30,991 bases of DNA from the IMG/VR virus record IMGVR_UViG_3300049810_000332, positions 1 through 30,991 of that record. One strand, written 5' to 3'. Position 1 is the stretch's first letter. Each line of letters opens with the position of its first letter. The notes under the pieces were generated by a model. The model saw only the letters and a list, made by a program, of their open reading frames with translations. It was not told where the DNA came from and ran no database searches. The DNA is from a virus. This document shows, piece after piece, positions 22,321 through 29,787 of this stretch. A program made the translations under genes and the position numbers.

Positions 22321-25300
22321 TTTTTCTTTGTACGCAGTAGCTTTTTAGGTTTCCCATCCTTGTCTACGTCATTACCAAACTTTTTAGCTTGTTTAGTAAT
22401 TTCATTGGGTCCTACATCAACTGTGGTATTTATACCTGGTACGACACGCCCTACGCCTGCCGCCTCTTTAACATCTTTTCTACTGAATACTTTTTTAATT
22501 GCTTGTACTGTATTGGCTGTAGTCGTTGTGTGATGTTTAATTGCGATACCACCTGCTGATTGCCATCCTTTGACATTCTTACCAAAATCATCAATTAACA
22601 AGTTCGGTGTACCGTCTTGCTTAGTTGCATATTTTGATTTGTTATGGTCAATGATAACTTGCTCTGGTTTAAAGAAGTTTAAATGTTTTCTCACCCACTC
22701 TCTTTTACCAGGATCCACGTTTGGATCGTTTGCAAGAGGGGAACTTAATATTTTATATTTGCCTTTTGTGGCTTTAATTGTGTTGAGCAGTTCTTTATGA
22801 CCTGCTAGTGTTGGCAAATCTTCCCAGAAGTTTGGAGTATTAACAATCTTCTTAAGTGCTTTGCCTATTTGCTCTTTTGGTATGTCTCTGTATGATTTGA
22901 CATTCATAATTCTAGCCCACTCATTAAAGAAATCAACCAATACGCCATCCATATCCACATATACATCAGGAGTATTATCTTCTAATAGTCTTTCGAAATC
23001 TTCATCTAATGATTTTTTATTCATCCAATTATCATACTTGCTTTCAGCCCAATTTGCAACCTTTTTCGTATCTGTTTTTACCCATGGTCCTCGATGCATG
23101 AATTTTGCTGAGATAGATACTTGTTTACCGAACAGTTCTTTTGGATGAAGTATGGATATATGATAAAGTCTCTTGTCATTATCAACACCTGTGACTTCAA
23201 CTTCAATTTGTTCATACTTCTTACCAGCAAACTTGACATTATGTCCTGTCATAAACTTGCCTACTGCTTCTAATACTATGGTTTCTTTAACTGGAACTTT
23301 ATTTAACAAGTCTTCCTTGCTTAGTTTGTAGTTAGATTTCATCCACTCATCTTTTAAATCAGCAATCATCTTACCAAGATTAGGACCAGCTACATAACCT
23401 CTTGCTAGTAAGTCTTTACCATTGATTGGGAAGTCTGGTTGTTCAAATCCGTGTACTGCATCATATACATCATTCTTGCCATGCATGTTTGCCCATGCAA
23501 GTAAATGATCCTGTGAGGCACCATTGATAATCATATCTTGTGCTTGTTTTGGATTGATGTTTTCACCTTTGTGCTTGATTAAGAAGTCAAACATTTCTCT
23601 ATCGTAATTGCTCATCTTCCAATCTCTTGCAATACCACTACTGTCCAGCATTCTTGCAAGGGCAATAATAGGTCCTGTAGGCTCACCTAGTTTAGCTGGA
23701 TTGATACCTTCAAGTCCAATCTTACTTGATACGCCTGTCTTGTTCATCCATTCAAGTGCTTCTTTGGCACTCGAACCCATTAACAATTTGCTCATTTCTT
23801 GCCAAATTCTTTCAACAGATAAACCTGTCATGCCATCTGCATTATCTTTGATTGCATTTAATGTGACATCGTCCCACTTTGGACTATCTAACTTAGATTG
23901 AAATCTAAAGTATCTTAAGATACGCAAATAATCTTCTTTAATTCTTTCTTCTGGATCCCCTACGAACCTACTTACTTTATCTTGCAAGTCGTCCATACCA
24001 CCATTGTAATCATGTACTGTACCGTCAATGTCCATTGACATTGCGTTGTATGTTAAGTCTCTACGTTTGGCATCTTCTTCCCATGAACGTACAAATTCTA
24101 CATCAGCATGTCTACCATCAGTATTTGTATCTGCACGTAGAGTTGTTATTTCAAAATCTTCACCATCGATAACCGCAGTTATTGTACCATGCTCTATGCC
24201 TGTAGGAATGTGTCTGATACCTTCTTTGTCAAGCATAGCAATCATTTCATCCGGTGTAGCATCTGTGGCAAAGTCAATATCTTTTGGCTCTTTACCTAAT
24301 GCAATATCTCTTACAGCGCCACCTACTATTCTGACTTCATATTGATTCTTTTTAAATACTTTATCTAGCTTACGAATAGCCTGGGTAATGATAGGTTTGA
24401 CGTTCAATGCTTCTTCTCTTAATGCTGATAACATAGTGTTCAGTGCTTCATTAACTCTTTCGTTTGTTTGTGGATAACGGATCATTGTTTCTCTAAAACG
24501 AAAGTCTTTGTTGCGACCTTTGTTTGGTACAAAACCAAAACGCTTGTAAAACTTAATCAGTCTATTCTTATTCCCACCAAATGCATCATCTGGTGTTAGT
24601 GCAATAATGGCGCCTTCTCTATCCATTCTATCAACGATATTTTGCATTTCTTTGGTCCCTTGACCAGCATTGCGTTCATCGCCTGATACTTCAATCTTAG
24701 ATAGTACATAACCTTTTTTAGCATCGCCATGTAACGATACTTCAACTTCTTCGCCTACGTAGGCTTTGACTGTTTTAATACCTTGTGCCTTGTATGCTTG
24801 AAGTCTATGGTTGCCATCTAATAGATATCCATCGTTGCCTATTACCATTGGGGGGAATTGAGATGTGTCTGCTTTTTTATATTTTTCAACATTTGCCTGA
24901 CTCATTCCATCGCTCTTTACTGCTGTTGGTATCTTATCAACTTGTACGTCTTTTAGTTTAAACCCTTTATGAGATAGAACAAACTTTGACCAGTCTGAGT
25001 TTGGATCCATTGCGCCCGTATGTGTGCCTTGCATTTCTTTTGATAGTTTTGTCAACATTTGTTGTGATGATATTACTGAATTAGCAAGTTTAACTTCTTC
25101 TTCGACTTGAGAATTTGCTATTGCTTTAAGTTCATCAGGTAACATATTGATAGCTTCTTTTCGTAGACTAGCTTTTCCATTTTTCATAACTCTTAACAGG
25201 TCAGCCTTTTCTGCATGGTAAACTTTAGCAAACTTAGGATCGTTCTTGCCGATATCTCTGCCATTGCTTATCAAATCGGCATATTTAACTGTTTGTGCTT

Positions 25301-26060
25301 CTGCACTAACACCTGCAAGTTTATCTCTGTCTATGCCTTTGCGTACTTTTCTATTACCGTCTTCTGGTTTACTTACATCAGTAAGTTCAACAACTAGTTT
25401 TGCAATCTGAGGACCAAATTCTCTTGTTACATCTGCTGGTGTAACACTTGTATCTTCTACTGTATCATGCAACAAAGCGGCACACTGTTGATTCACAGAA
25501 CCACCTGCCTGTTTAACGATATTTCTCACTTCATCTAAGTGTACATAGTATGGTTCACCAGTGTACTTTCTCTTGTGGTCTTTGTGAGCCTCTTGAGCAA
25601 ATTGTTCTGCCTTTGCTATGATATCCATTGATTCGTCCTCTGTGTAGATATCTTTGAAGTATACACTAGGAAACTTTAATGTCAAGGATAAAAGTTCATG
25701 AACATCAACATTTGCACGTAAAATATTAATATCTCTACCTGTATTCAAAGCGGCCAACCACCGATGATGTCCATCTATAATCCAACTGTCACTACTTGCT
25801 AGTAGAGGTTTTGGGTTCTGGCCGTCATATTTTTTGTTCTTTGTAAGTTGTCTTTCAACACCTTGGTCTGAAAATTCTTTTTGTATTGGTTTTAAATCTT
25901 TTGCACTTACGACTTGTGAAGTTAGAGTTACGCCGTTCTTTTTAAGATAAGATTTATATTCGTCATAGTCTGTAGATTTCACTTGAGGCATTTTGTCCCT
26001 TGTGATACCCATAGTATCTTCTGGTTTAGGCTTCTCTATTTTGAATTCAGCTAGGCGCAT
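22317..26060 (-). CDS. 1247-aa multi-enzyme fusion: ParB-like, HD alarmone-hydrolase-like, ParB-like, GNAT, CCA-adding type, HAD
   Basis: Domains in order: a ParB/sulfiredoxin-like module (about 45-125, IIDGHHRW); an HD hydrolase of SpoT/MESH1 type (about 150-300, H174 in YYVHLDEV, LLHDTVEDT with H198-D199, VKYAD with D262) and no synthetase domain; a second ParB-like module (about 365-440, LLDGNHRL); a GNAT acetyltransferase-like region (about 450-530, RNAGQGTKEM and FYKRFGF); a class II CCA-adding/poly(A) polymerase-like nucleotidyltransferase (about 555-900, VGGAVRD, DIDFATD with D594/D596, EEDAKRRDLTYNAM); a linker domain (about 935-1010); and a HAD nucleotidase-like domain (about 1030-1195, YVDMDGVLVDF with D1036/D1038, LSS, LLIDDFG). 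It starts MRLAEF, like its tagged neighbours, and has LRE (547-549) and LDE (1018-1020) sites near domain borders. Key catalytic residues look intact. I infer a packaged polyprotein; the separate domain calls are firmer than that. Confidence 0.85.
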   Translation of the reverse strand: MRLAEFKIEKPKPEDTMGITRDKMPQVKSTDYDEYKSYLKKNGVTLTSQVVSAKDLKPIQKEFSDQGVERQLTKNKKYDGQNPKPLLASSDSWIIDGHHRWLAALNTGRDINILRANVDVHELLSLTLKFPSVYFKDIYTEDESMDIIAKAEQFAQEAHKDHKRKYTGEPYYVHLDEVRNIVKQAGGSVNQQCAALLHDTVEDTSVTPADVTREFGPQIAKLVVELTDVSKPEDGNRKVRKGIDRDKLAGVSAEAQTVKYADLISNGRDIGKNDPKFAKVYHAEKADLLRVMKNGKASLRKEAINMLPDELKAIANSQVEEEVKLANSVISSQQMLTKLSKEMQGTHTGAMDPNSDWSKFVLSHKGFKLKDVQVDKIPTAVKSDGMSQANVEKYKKADTSQFPPMVIGNDGYLLDGNHRLQAYKAQGIKTVKAYVGEEVEVSLHGDAKKGYVLSKIEVSGDERNAGQGTKEMQNIVDRMDREGAIIALTPDDAFGGNKNRLIKFYKRFGFVPNKGRNKDFRFRETMIRYPQTNERVNEALNTMLSALREEALNVKPIITQAIRKLDKVFKKNQYEVRIVGGAVRDIALGKEPKDIDFATDATPDEMIAMLDKEGIRHIPTGIEHGTITAVIDGEDFEITTLRADTNTDGRHADVEFVRSWEEDAKRRDLTYNAMSMDIDGTVHDYNGGMDDLQDKVSRFVGDPEERIKEDYLRILRYFRFQSKLDSPKWDDVTLNAIKDNADGMTGLSVERIWQEMSKLLMGSSAKEALEWMNKTGVSSKIGLEGINPAKLGEPTGPIIALARMLDSSGIARDWKMSNYDREMFDFLIKHKGENINPKQAQDMIINGASQDHLLAWANMHGKNDVYDAVHGFEQPDFPINGKDLLARGYVAGPNLGKMIADLKDEWMKSNYKLSKEDLLNKVPVKETIVLEAVGKFMTGHNVKFAGKKYEQIEVEVTGVDNDKRLYHISILHPKELFGKQVSISAKFMHRGPWVKTDTKKVANWAESKYDNWMNKKSLDEDFERLLEDNTPDVYVDMDGVLVDFFNEWARIMNVKSYRDIPKEQIGKALKKIVNTPNFWEDLPTLAGHKELLNTIKATKGKYKILSSPLANDPNVDPGKREWVRKHLNFFKPEQVIIDHNKSKYATKQDGTPNLLIDDFGKNVKGWQSAGGIAIKHHTTTTANTVQAIKKVFSRKDVKEAAGVGRVVPGINTTVDVGPNEITKQAKKFGNDVDKDGKPKKLLRTKKK
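22427..22434 (-). promoter_or_regulatory. Late-promoter motif TATAAATA inside the fusion gene
   Basis: This is a perfect TATAAATA followed by CCACAG on the minus strand, about 107 bases upstream of the radical SAM gene start. It could give that gene an additional late transcript. It lies within coding sequence, so chance occurrence is possible. Confidence 0.4.
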
Positions 26061-26071
26061 TTAAAACAATC

Positions 26072-27211
26072 CTAATTTTTAATATTTCTATCTAAGCTGG
26101 CTAAATTTGCGTTTGCATTTTTGCCAAAGTTACTCTTGTTTAATTGCATTTTATTTACAATTTTCTTGAAGCCTTCTTTAGTTCTTAGATATTGTTTAAT
26201 GATTTCTTTTTGTTCTGGTCTTGCAATATCATGATACGCCATTGTAAATCTTTTCGCAAGTTCAGGTGTAACTTTAATTTCTTCATTATCTTTAAATTTA
26301 ATTGGAAAAGGCATATTATCTGCACGTGCGGCTAAGTTATCTAATACTCTCAAAGGATCAGATTGTTTAACAGGCTGACCTTTATTATATTCTACGATTA
26401 GATAAAAATCATCTTCGTTAGATTCGTGTATCTTATTATATACGTCTGCAAGTTCTCTTGCATTTATTCCATGCATGGTACGAGAAATATCAAATGCGTA
26501 TCCACTTACACTTTGTCTGTTGCCTTTAGAAGTCACAAGCCTATGCAATGCATCTAGGGCCGCCTTCATATATCTTTCTGGTACATTTAATATAGCTTTA
26601 TCAGGATGACTAAAATCTTCTGGTAAGGCATAATCTGCAATATTCTGTCCTAGTCTTTTTGTTTTTTGTTGTAAACTACGTAACTTCTTAATACCTTTAC
26701 CAGTTGTAATTGCAACCTTAAACATACCTTTAAGTACATCAACTGTTGTCTTTGCCAACACAGCCATAATAATTAATTCTGCTAACGGAGGGACTGAACC
26801 AAAATCTTCACTAACATCTACAGTGGACTCTACTGGAAATTCTTTGTTTGATGTTTTGAAGTTCTTTTTACGCATGACAGTTTTTGCAACTAAGTCTAGT
26901 TCTTCGTTGTCTCTGTCCCATTTCAATACAAAAGGAATATTGATATCACTTTCTAAGTCTTTCATCACTGCCTCAGCATCAGGACCCATCTGTGCAATTG
27001 GTTTACCCCAACGCTTGTATTCTTTTTTAAACAAATTTACCAACTCAGGCATAGTGATTTGTTGACCATTACGGTCATCGTTTGCTCTATCGATAAAGTG
27101 TCTAGTGAATTCTACATCGATGTTGAGACTAGAAAACAAATTATCTAATGCTTTTTCTAAAGCATTTAATTGAGTGTTAGTTATTGGTTGTTCTACTTCA
27201 TCTAATCTCAT
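26072..27211 (-). CDS. Unknown 379-aa protein with capsid-targeting-type N-terminus
   Basis: The protein starts MRLDEVEQP, with an L-D-E site at residues 3-5. An N-terminal domain (about 30-130) has VEFTRHFIDRANDDRNGQ followed by ELVNLFKKEYKRWG and LVAKTVMRKKNFKT. This H/R-rich arrangement looks enzymatic and recalls phage internal-protein domains of unknown activity. A hydrophobic stretch near 143-158 (PLAELIIMAVLAKTTV) and a basic segment follow. The C-terminal half is helical and ends in a basic tail. It is one base from the nucleotidyltransferase gene upstream and 11 bases from the fusion gene downstream. A toxin-like nuclease fold is one idea, not shown. Confidence 0.7.
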   Translation of the reverse strand: MRLDEVEQPITNTQLNALEKALDNLFSSLNIDVEFTRHFIDRANDDRNGQQITMPELVNLFKKEYKRWGKPIAQMGPDAEAVMKDLESDINIPFVLKWDRDNEELDLVAKTVMRKKNFKTSNKEFPVESTVDVSEDFGSVPPLAELIIMAVLAKTTVDVLKGMFKVAITTGKGIKKLRSLQQKTKRLGQNIADYALPEDFSHPDKAILNVPERYMKAALDALHRLVTSKGNRQSVSGYAFDISRTMHGINARELADVYNKIHESNEDDFYLIVEYNKGQPVKQSDPLRVLDNLAARADNMPFPIKFKDNEEIKVTPELAKRFTMAYHDIARPEQKEIIKQYLRTKEGFKKIVNKMQLNKSNFGKNANANLASLDRNIKN

Positions 27212-27212
27212 T

Positions 27213-28334
27213 TTATTTTCCCTTTTGTGACTTCAAAACTTGTATTTCTTTTTGCAATACTTCTATTGCTTTAGTAAGTCTTGCCAATTCTTTTTCTTGT
27301 TTATAGTCAGCTTTGTCGCCGTCTCTTTCATTCTTTTCTACGTCTGCCAATAAAGCCGATAACACATTGTCTGCCTGCGGATATTTAGTTTTCAACTGAA
27401 CCAATGCTCTTGCAGTTTTAGGGTCAAACCCTTTTAACAAATCTTCTGATTTTTCTTTTTCTTTAACAGGAGTTGGTTCATTCCTACGTTGATTAACTTT
27501 GGAAGGATCCATACCTAATTCAGATGCTTTACGATATTTTGCCATTGTTTTGAGTGCGTATGCTTTCTTTCTGGCTCGTCTTGCCATTGCAGGCGATAAT
27601 GCTTCACCCATATCCTGCATTAGTTGTGCTTCCATAAGAGACTCATACAACGAATGCTCTTCCCAATTTTCATTTGTAATTCCTTTTTGTAATTTATTTT
27701 GAAATAATTGCATTACATCTTTTGGAATATTAGGATTGCCATATAAATCTTGTAAAATCTGTTCTAGTGTTGACTCGTCTGCCTTCGCAATCATGTCACG
27801 AATTTGGGTAGCACTATTAATTGCCTGTCCTCTTATTTCGAACTTAAACGTAGGTACTGTAGTAATATATGAATGGTCACGCAATGGTTTAGCATTCTCA
27901 ATCCCAGGCCATTTTTGCATATGAGCAGGTTGTCCTTTTTTAGCACCTCTAGTTAATAGAGCCATACCAGTGTCCGGGAAGTTAAATCTAGGGTCTTCTG
28001 CCATATCTTTCTCTGATACTGCATAAACTATTACGGTCTTATCTGGGTCAAATCTGTCTGTAATCTCTGTAGCAACATAAGGAACTTTACATTGAACGAT
28101 AGAATTAGGGTCTACACCAGCTAATTGCATCATCTTTTTCTTCTCTTGGAATGTAAAGGGAGACTTATGATTATCCGTTTTATCAGAAGATGCAATAAAT
28201 ACTTGTGCACCTTTATATTGTTGTTTTAGATACTTGAATACTTTCCCATGTCCAATGTGAAATGGGTGAAATCTTCCTGGATATATTACAACAAGATTGC
28301 TGTTTTCGTTCTCAAATAAGTCGTATAATCTCAT
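27213..28334 (-). CDS. HxGH nucleotidyltransferase-like protein with capsid-targeting-type N-terminus
   Basis: Residues 13-170 form a cytidylyltransferase/NMN-adenylyltransferase-like domain: VVIYPGRFHPFHIGHG contains the HxGH motif (H26, H29), followed by FIASSDKTD and FTFQEKKKMM. The enzyme would transfer a nucleotide to a phosphate-containing acceptor such as NMN, but the substrate is not certain. The N-terminus MRLYDLFEN has an L-F-E site at residues 6-8. The C-terminal half is charged, has LMEAQLMQDMGEA, and ends in a coiled coil (about 325-373). It is the first gene after the terminator at 28381-28406 and has its own late motif at 28365-28372, so it leads the late block. Confidence 0.8.
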   Translation of the reverse strand: MRLYDLFENENSNLVVIYPGRFHPFHIGHGKVFKYLKQQYKGAQVFIASSDKTDNHKSPFTFQEKKKMMQLAGVDPNSIVQCKVPYVATEITDRFDPDKTVIVYAVSEKDMAEDPRFNFPDTGMALLTRGAKKGQPAHMQKWPGIENAKPLRDHSYITTVPTFKFEIRGQAINSATQIRDMIAKADESTLEQILQDLYGNPNIPKDVMQLFQNKLQKGITNENWEEHSLYESLMEAQLMQDMGEALSPAMARRARKKAYALKTMAKYRKASELGMDPSKVNQRRNEPTPVKEKEKSEDLLKGFDPKTARALVQLKTKYPQADNVLSALLADVEKNERDGDKADYKQEKELARLTKAIEVLQKEIQVLKSQKGK

Positions 28335-28364
28335 GTTTTTCTACCTATAATTAACTGCTATGTG

Positions 28365-28372
28365 TATTTATC
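28365..28372 (-). promoter_or_regulatory. Late-promoter motif GATAAATA before the nucleotidyltransferase gene
   Basis: The minus strand reads AGATAAATACACATAG, starting just past the T-run of the terminator at 28381-28406 and about 30 bases before the ATG at 28334. This is the best placed late promoter for the whole tagged-protein block. Confidence 0.65.
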
Positions 28373-28380
28373 TTTATTAT

Positions 28381-28406
28381 AAAAAAAGACCCACTCAGAA
28401 GTGGGC
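28381..28406 (-). terminator. Rho-independent terminator closing the early small-gene block
   Basis: On the minus strand CCCACT and AGTGGG form a perfect 6-bp stem with a TCTG loop, extended by a G-U pair, and run into seven T residues. The 102-base gap between 28334 and 28437 holds this terminator, the late motif at 28365 and a weak GTTCA/TGAAC repeat. Confidence 0.9.
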
Positions 28407-28436
28407 CAGTTAGTTCACAATATGAACAAGGAGACT

Positions 28437-28535
28437 TTAAAAGAAAAAGTATATATTCAGTGAAATCATAACACCTGTTAGTGCTAGACCAAAGATAGTG
28501 CTTTTATTGAATTCTAGGCTATTTGGATGTCTCAT
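28437..28535 (-). CDS. 32-aa single-pass membrane peptide
   Basis: A short frame begins at an ATG five bases after a GAGAGGT ribosome binding site that overlaps the end of the gene at 28544. It encodes a short polar start (MRHPNSLEFNK), then a hydrophobic stretch from about residue 13 to the aromatic C-terminus IYFFF, long enough for one membrane span. It is the last gene before the terminator at 28381-28406 and is probably expressed early from the promoter at 29016-29043. Function is unknown; small phage membrane peptides often act on host envelope proteins. Confidence 0.65.
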   Translation of the reverse strand: MRHPNSLEFNKSTIFGLALTGVMISLNIYFFF

Positions 28536-28543
28536 GTTACCTC

Positions 28544-28741
28544 TCAATCTAAATCGCATTGCCAATACTTACCATCATACCAAGCACGAAGCCCGCCCAA
28601 TGGATAATCCGTATGTTCAAAGAATATGTAAGGACGGCCCTTTGCATCAATTTTCTGTTCTATGATACTGGCTTCTTCTAAAGGTATTAGACGTTCAGCA
28701 CCAGTATCTTCGTAAACTGCACTATTAAAAATGCGTATCAT
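28544..28741 (-). CDS. Small unknown protein, 65 aa, paralogue of 29048-29236
   Basis: The product starts MIRIFNSA and ends CDLD, as does its paralogue two genes upstream. The shared core has the pattern PYI-x-FEH-x-DYP-x-G-x-L-x-A-x-Y, then W-x-CDLD. It is a compact soluble beta-rich protein of unknown function. It starts one base past the stop of the 79-aa gene. It probably uses the promoter at 29016-29043. Confidence 0.8.
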   Translation of the reverse strand: MIRIFNSAVYEDTGAERLIPLEEASIIEQKIDAKGRPYIFFEHTDYPLGGLRAWYDGKYWQCDLD

Positions 28742-28742
28742 C

Positions 28743-28982
28743 TTACGCCGCCTCTCCGAAAAGTTTGCTCATGTTTGAAAATACTACATTATAAGCATTT
28801 GCTTCATACTCATAATTATCCCAGAAGTTATCATCATCATTGCCTGATGCACAATGCTCTTCCCAAACACGGTTCATTGCGTTCATTCCTTCTAGTGCAT
28901 CGCCACGACCAAAACTTTCGATTGTCTTCCAAGCATCTTCAAAACTTGGTGTTGCTTCATAAAAACTAGGGATTCTAAACAT
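28743..28982 (-). CDS. Small acidic hypothetical protein, 79 aa
   Basis: The protein is acidic and aromatic (NDDDNFWDNYEYEANAYN in the middle) and mostly helical, with no membrane segment. It is the first gene after promoter B (29016-29043) and has a GAGAGAG ribosome binding site. Acidic early phage proteins often mimic DNA or bind host enzymes, but nothing here identifies a target. Confidence 0.75.
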   Translation of the reverse strand: MFRIPSFYEATPSFEDAWKTIESFGRGDALEGMNAMNRVWEEHCASGNDDDNFWDNYEYEANAYNVVFSNMSKLFGEAA

Positions 28983-29015
28983 ATTATTCTCTCTCTTTTG
29001 ATTAACTATACTTAT

Positions 29016-29043
29016 AGTATACAGCGATTCGCTATTTTGTCAA
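29016..29043 (-). promoter_or_regulatory. Early-type promoter B of the CGAATC family
   Basis: The minus strand reads TTGACA, six bases, CGAATC, four bases, TATACT. The spacer contains the palindrome AGCGA-A-TCGCT. It faces the genes at 28743-28982, 28544-28741 and 28437-28535. Confidence 0.85.
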
Positions 29044-29047
29044 GTTT

Positions 29048-29236
29048 TTAGTCTAAATCACAAGACCAATGTTCGCCATTATATTCTGCCTTTAACGAAC
29101 CCATGGGGTAATCGCTATGCTCAAATAAGATATAAGGAGAACTATATACTGGACAAATCTTTTGTGTCACTATGTTTACTTCATCTAGTGACAACCAACG
29201 TTCTCCGGGGATAGCTGAATTAAAAATACGAATCAT
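29048..29236 (-). CDS. Small unknown protein, 62 aa, paralogue of 28544-28741
   Basis: The product shares its first eight residues (MIRIFNSA) and its last four (CDLD) with the 65-aa protein at 28544-28741, and much of the FEH-x-DYP core. It has its own promoter (29263-29290) and a good AGAGAGG ribosome binding site. The 79-aa gene lies between the two copies. Function is unknown. Confidence 0.8.
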   Translation of the reverse strand: MIRIFNSAIPGERWLSLDEVNIVTQKICPVYSSPYILFEHSDYPMGSLKAEYNGEHWSCDLD

Positions 29237-29262
29237 TTGAACCTCTCTCTGATTACTTAATT

Positions 29263-29290
29263 AATATAGCACGATTCGTTAATTTGTCAA
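29263..29290 (-). promoter_or_regulatory. Early-type promoter C of the CGAATC family
   Basis: The minus strand reads TTGACA, six bases, CGAATC, four bases, TATATT. The spacer contains ACGA-A-TCGT. It faces the 62-aa gene starting at 29236. Confidence 0.85.
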
Positions 29291-29292
29291 GT

Positions 29293-29763
29293 TTAAACTA
29301 GACTTGTACGGGTATCGCCTTCAATTTTAAGGACGCATTCGCCTGTACTAAGGTTATCGACATTACCAACAAACTTACCAATAAGATGTTCATATTCTGT
29401 TCCTTCCTGAAATCCACCAACTATATAGCCACGTTTCATATACCAATCACCTTTGTCATTCTTACGAACAACATTATCAAGGTACAAAGTATCCCAACCT
29501 TTTGGGTCGTACTCTTTTTGTGATTGTACGTATTCTGATTCAAAGTTATCTTCAACTTGATAACAATCAAAGAAGTTTTCTTCGTATGCTTCGTTTGAAG
29601 ATGTAACTAAATCTATAACGGAAGAAGCCTCATCATAATTGCTGGCTTCAACAACATAGGTGCTACCACCTTTGTTCTTCCAATAAGAAGTAACACCATC
29701 CCAATCTGAATCATGGGCGGCATAGTTTTCACGGATAGCAGTTTCGATAACAAATTTGTTCAT
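29293..29763 (-). CDS. Hypothetical acidic protein, 156 aa
   Basis: The start at 29763 (MNKFVIETAIREN) is preferred because AAGGAG lies seven bases upstream; the in-frame ATG at 29778 begins just upstream of that ribosome binding site, which falls within its second and third codons. The protein is acidic, with ENYAAHDSDWDG and YYVVEAS-like strands and a C-terminal KRGYIVGGFQEG region. I associate similar proteins with marine T4-like phages but know no function. It is driven by promoter D (29788-29815). Confidence 0.75.
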   Translation of the reverse strand: MNKFVIETAIRENYAAHDSDWDGVTSYWKNKGGSTYVVEASNYDEASSVIDLVTSSNEAYEENFFDCYQVEDNFESEYVQSQKEYDPKGWDTLYLDNVVRKNDKGDWYMKRGYIVGGFQEGTEYEHLIGKFVGNVDNLSTGECVLKIEGDTRTSLV

Positions 29764-29787
29764 AGCTTTCTCCTTCATTATGTATAT

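Noticed and set aside
26060-26072. Possible frameshift joining the 379-aa gene to the 1247-aa fusion
   Set aside because: Each gene has its own ATG and its own M-R-L tag, and the 11-base gap is normal for this genome.
28381-28436. CRISPR-like or tRNA-like structure from the short repeats before the late block
   Set aside because: There is only one hairpin with a T-run and one weak GTTCA/TGAAC repeat; no repeated units and no cloverleaf.
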